The translations under genes and the position numbers were made by a program. DNA of 64,000 nt from Pokkaliibacter sp046614695 (GTDB lineage: Bacteria > Pseudomonadota > Gammaproteobacteria > Pseudomonadales > Balneatricaceae), in contig NZ_JBKKHQ010000027.1 in the NCBI RefSeq assembly GCF_046614695.1, positions 55,649 to 119,648 of the forward strand, in the 5' to 3' direction. Positions 61,930 through 64,000 of the stretch are shown piece after piece (position 1 is the first letter of the stretch; each line of letters starts with the position of its first letter). The notes beneath the pieces are model-generated. The model did not search any database. It saw only the letters and a list, made by a program, of their open reading frames with translations, and was not told the DNA's origin.

Positions 61930-61961
61930 AATCTTAGAGGTGTTTTTAGCTGAGGTGAGTC

Positions 61962-62477
61962 TCAGAGATCCATCGCAGAGGCGGCTAACTGCTCCTTGGC
62001 ATGCTCGTTCTCTTGAATGATGCGATTGAGATCCAACAGGATGATGAGTTCATCATTATGATAGCTGACACCTTGAATGAACTTGGCGCTTTCTTCAGTG
62101 CCAACATTGGGTGTTCGCTCAATTTGTGACTGGCGAAGGTAGATAACTTCGGCAACCGCATCGACGATCATGCCCACGACCTGATCCTGAAACTCCATGA
62201 CCACAATGCGGGTGTTCCCCGTTGGTTCAATCACAGGAAGCCCAAACAAAACGCGAGTGTCGACGACCGTGATGACGTTGCCACGGAGGTTGAGGATGCC
62301 TTTAATGAAATAGGCAGATCCCGGTACGGGCGCAATTTCAGTCGCGGCATAGGTCAGTACTTCTTTGACCTGCATAACGTCGACAGCGTAACTTTCCTGA
62401 TCCAGGTTGAAGGTTGCCCATTGCAGCAATGGATCATCATTCGTGCGAGCTTTACCCGCTTCCTCTTGTGTTGCCAT
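61962..62477 (-). CDS. cheW: Chemotaxis coupling protein CheW
   Basis: A 171-residue single CheW domain: WATFNLDQESYAVDVMQVKEVL, YFIKGILNLRGNVITVVDTRVLFGLP, VVGMIVDAVAEVIYL and ELIILLDLNRII. It couples receptors to CheA. It stands alone, far from the chemosensory operon at 10-21.7 kb, so it likely serves a different (for example flagellar) array. The ATG at 62477 has CAGG about ten bases upstream. Confidence 0.94.
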   Translation of the reverse strand: MATQEEAGKARTNDDPLLQWATFNLDQESYAVDVMQVKEVLTYAATEIAPVPGSAYFIKGILNLRGNVITVVDTRVLFGLPVIEPTGNTRIVVMEFQDQVVGMIVDAVAEVIYLRQSQIERTPNVGTEESAKFIQGVSYHNDELIILLDLNRIIQENEHAKEQLAASAMDL

Positions 62478-62704
62478 TGTCACTACCTGATTAAATTGAC
62501 TGATAGGTTGAAGTTAGCACAGTTGATCTGAAGCTGCTCACCCGAGATTCGGCAAGTAATTTGCCGCTATCTTGATCGGTCACAAGGTTAAAAGCCTTAC
62601 AATTCATGAACATGAGCACATCTTCAAAAGGTATACTGCACGCGCTGGGTGTGCAATTGCCAAATTGATGTTCCAAGAATGCAGCTTTATTTACGGAGAA
62701 TCTC

Positions 62705-63907
62705 ATGAATTTGACGTCAAGTGATGCCGAAAAAGTGACTCAGGCCGACATTGTTATCGTTGGTGGAGGGATGGTCGGTGCAGCGCTGACGGCATCTCTG
62801 GGTGATTCACAGTACAAAGTGCTTCTTCTCGAGCAGCATGTGCCCAAGGCTTATGACGCCTCTCAGGATTTTGACTTACGAGTTTCTGCGATTAGTCGCG
62901 CATCGGAAAAGCTGCTCCAGTCAGTGGGTGCCTGGGAGGGGGTTCTTAGCAAGCGAAGCTGCATCTATCGTCGGATGCGTGTTTGGGAGCAGGAAGGGCA
63001 ACAGGGGACGTTGTTCGATGCGGCGGAAATTCAGCAGACCCATCTTGGTCATATCGTGGAGAACCGCCTTATTCAGCTTTCCTTATGGGAGCGACTGGAG
63101 CAACTAAGCAATGTTGAAGTTCGAAGCCCGGCCGTTGTTAAAAGAATTACTTATGTACCAGGCAAGTCCCTGGTTGAGCTGGCTTCAGGAGAGAAGATCG
63201 AGGCTCAATTGCTTGTCGGTGCAGAAGGCGCTAACTCACTGGTCCGACAAGCAGCATCAATTAGTACTACTGGCTGGGACTATCCAACCCACGTCCTGGT
63301 GGTGAATGTCACCACAGCGTATGAACAGCAGGACATTACCTGGCAGCGTTTCAGGCCGACAGGGCCCGAAGCCTTCCTGCCGCTTGCGGGTAATCATGCT
63401 TCTATTGTCTGGTATCACCGGCCGGAGGAAGTCGCGCGGCTAAAAGCACTGGATAAAAAAGACCTGCTGGCTGAACTCTACCATCATTTTCCGCAGGATC
63501 TGGGCGAGATTACCAATATTGACGACGTCTCTTCTTTTCCATTAAGGCGCCAACATGCGAGAAGCTACGTCAAGCCTGGTGTGGTCTTGGTGGGAGATGC
63601 TGCGCACAGTATTCACCCTCTTGCGGGACAGGGAGTCAATCTCGGCTTTGCTGACGTGGTGAGCCTTTCTGACGCGCTCAAGGCACTGAACCCTGAAGAG
63701 TTGATGGGCGGTGTAACGCTTGCGGTTTATGAGCAGGAGCGCCGTAAAGCGAACGCTTTAATGATGAATACGATGGAGATGTTTGCCCGTACTTCTCGAC
63801 TGACTCCTGCACCGATCAAGTTTCTTCGTTCAGCAGCTCTGACTTTGGCTGACCGCTCAGGGCCCATCAAACAAAAGGTAATGAAATACGCGATGGGTAT
63901 TGAATAA
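62705..63907 (+). CDS. UbiH/UbiF/COQ6-family FAD monooxygenase
   Basis: A 400-residue flavoprotein with the ADP-binding GGGMVGAALTASL near residue 21, the RVSAISRAS segment, LLVGAEGANSLVR and the FAD motif VVLVGDAAHSIHPLAGQGVNLGFADV. It hydroxylates the ubiquinone ring; by its motifs it is closest to UbiF-type (or related UbiH/UbiI) enzymes, and I do not choose between them. ACGGAG lies about nine bases before the ATG. Confidence 0.9.
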   Translation: MNLTSSDAEKVTQADIVIVGGGMVGAALTASLGDSQYKVLLLEQHVPKAYDASQDFDLRVSAISRASEKLLQSVGAWEGVLSKRSCIYRRMRVWEQEGQQGTLFDAAEIQQTHLGHIVENRLIQLSLWERLEQLSNVEVRSPAVVKRITYVPGKSLVELASGEKIEAQLLVGAEGANSLVRQAASISTTGWDYPTHVLVVNVTTAYEQQDITWQRFRPTGPEAFLPLAGNHASIVWYHRPEEVARLKALDKKDLLAELYHHFPQDLGEITNIDDVSSFPLRRQHARSYVKPGVVLVGDAAHSIHPLAGQGVNLGFADVVSLSDALKALNPEELMGGVTLAVYEQERRKANALMMNTMEMFARTSRLTPAPIKFLRSAALTLADRSGPIKQKVMKYAMGIE

Positions 63908-64000
63908 AAAGGGGCCAACCGGCCACTGCTGTCCCATAAATGGCAGTCAATGAAAAAGCCTGAGTCCAAGTGAGTAAAATGAGAGTGCGACCAAACACTC
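63908..64000. other. Window end, no gene assigned
   Basis: A GGCC-AACC-GGCC inverted repeat lies at about 63917-63928 but lacks a T run. Nothing else could be assigned. Confidence 0.4.

Larger units (their letters stand above)
61281..61961. other. Large intergenic region between phoH-like and cheW genes
   Basis: About 680 bases without a standard gene. It contains the hairpin and small ORF described below and a terminator at 61895-61929. A 110-codon leftward frame at 61373-61705 is antisense to the small ORF, has no binding site and resembles nothing known to me. Confidence 0.5.

Noticed and set aside
1..64000. CRISPR arrays, tRNA or rRNA genes, insertion sequences, prophage genes, integrases
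   Set aside because: Looked for on both strands; no repeated spacer array, cloverleaf-like sequence with CCA end, transposase or phage protein was recognised.

Overview
The window looks like chromosomal DNA from a gammaproteobacterium, most likely a marine or environmental member of the Oceanospirillales/Pseudomonas side of the class. The evidence is the gene order yceD-rpmF-plsX-fabD-fabG-acpP-fabF-pabC-mltG-tmk-holB-pilZ-tatD, a cydP-cydA-cydB-cydX oxidase operon, and a set of gammaproteobacterial housekeeping genes (cysB, slyB, bolA, ydcH-like, UPF0149, maf/yceF, UbiH/UbiF-type hydroxylase). No rRNA, tRNA, insertion sequence, prophage or CRISPR array was seen. Coding density is high, and most convergent gene pairs share a clear bidirectional hairpin terminator.

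Layout. 1-2.7 kb: a cut membrane protein and a divergent LysR regulator / atypical SDR pair. 2.9-4.8 kb: an isolated gene resembling HrpK/HrpF/NolX type III translocon proteins, preceded by a near-match to the HrpL 'hrp box'. 4.9-8.1 kb: cytochrome bd oxidase operon with a possible ANR/FNR site far upstream. 8.4-9.6 kb: an AIM24-like protein and a small membrane protein. 10-21.7 kb: a tightly coupled ten-gene chemosensory operon (tandem-tip soluble receptor, triple CheW, CheB, HEAT-repeat protein, CheR, CheY, CheA, STAS-like protein, CheY, and a membrane receptor carrying a CheZ-like motif). 21.7-28.8 kb: GlxA-type regulator and paralogous ketoacyl-ACP synthase, adenine deaminase, eukaryotic-type AdoMet decarboxylase, BolA, YdcH-like protein, SlyB, UPF0149. 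28.8-38.8 kb: RecQ, YqaA-like, PurE-PurK, HglS, GcvA-like LysR, RidA, PBP7, CidA/LrgA-LrgB. 38.8-49 kb: lipoprotein, a candidate small RNA, DAHP synthase, DsbD, CysB, PabB, hydrolase, HAD phosphatase, SppA, Maf. 49.2-59 kb: fatty-acid synthesis and thymidylate/DNA polymerase cluster. 59-64 kb: KfrA-like protein, PhoH-family ATPase, a 680-base region with a possible small ORF, CheW, and a ubiquinone-type hydroxylase.

How the genes work together. The chemosensory operon holds a full signalling core (receptors, coupling protein, kinase, two response regulators and both adaptation enzymes) but no separate cheZ, cheC or cheD. The last receptor carries an FQD-V-S-R-Q sequence that matches the catalytic segment of CheZ and may supply the phosphatase. 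The fab cluster links phospholipid precursor supply (PlsX) to malonyl-ACP loading, elongation and the carrier protein; acpP appears to have its own promoter and a downstream hairpin. The least expected items are the orphan HrpK-like gene with its hrp-box-like promoter, the CheZ-like receptor, a candidate small RNA at about 39.6-39.9 kb, and a 47-codon ORF whose ribosome binding site lies in a perfect hairpin at 61.57 kb.

All calls come from reading the sequence and remembered family features. No database search was run.
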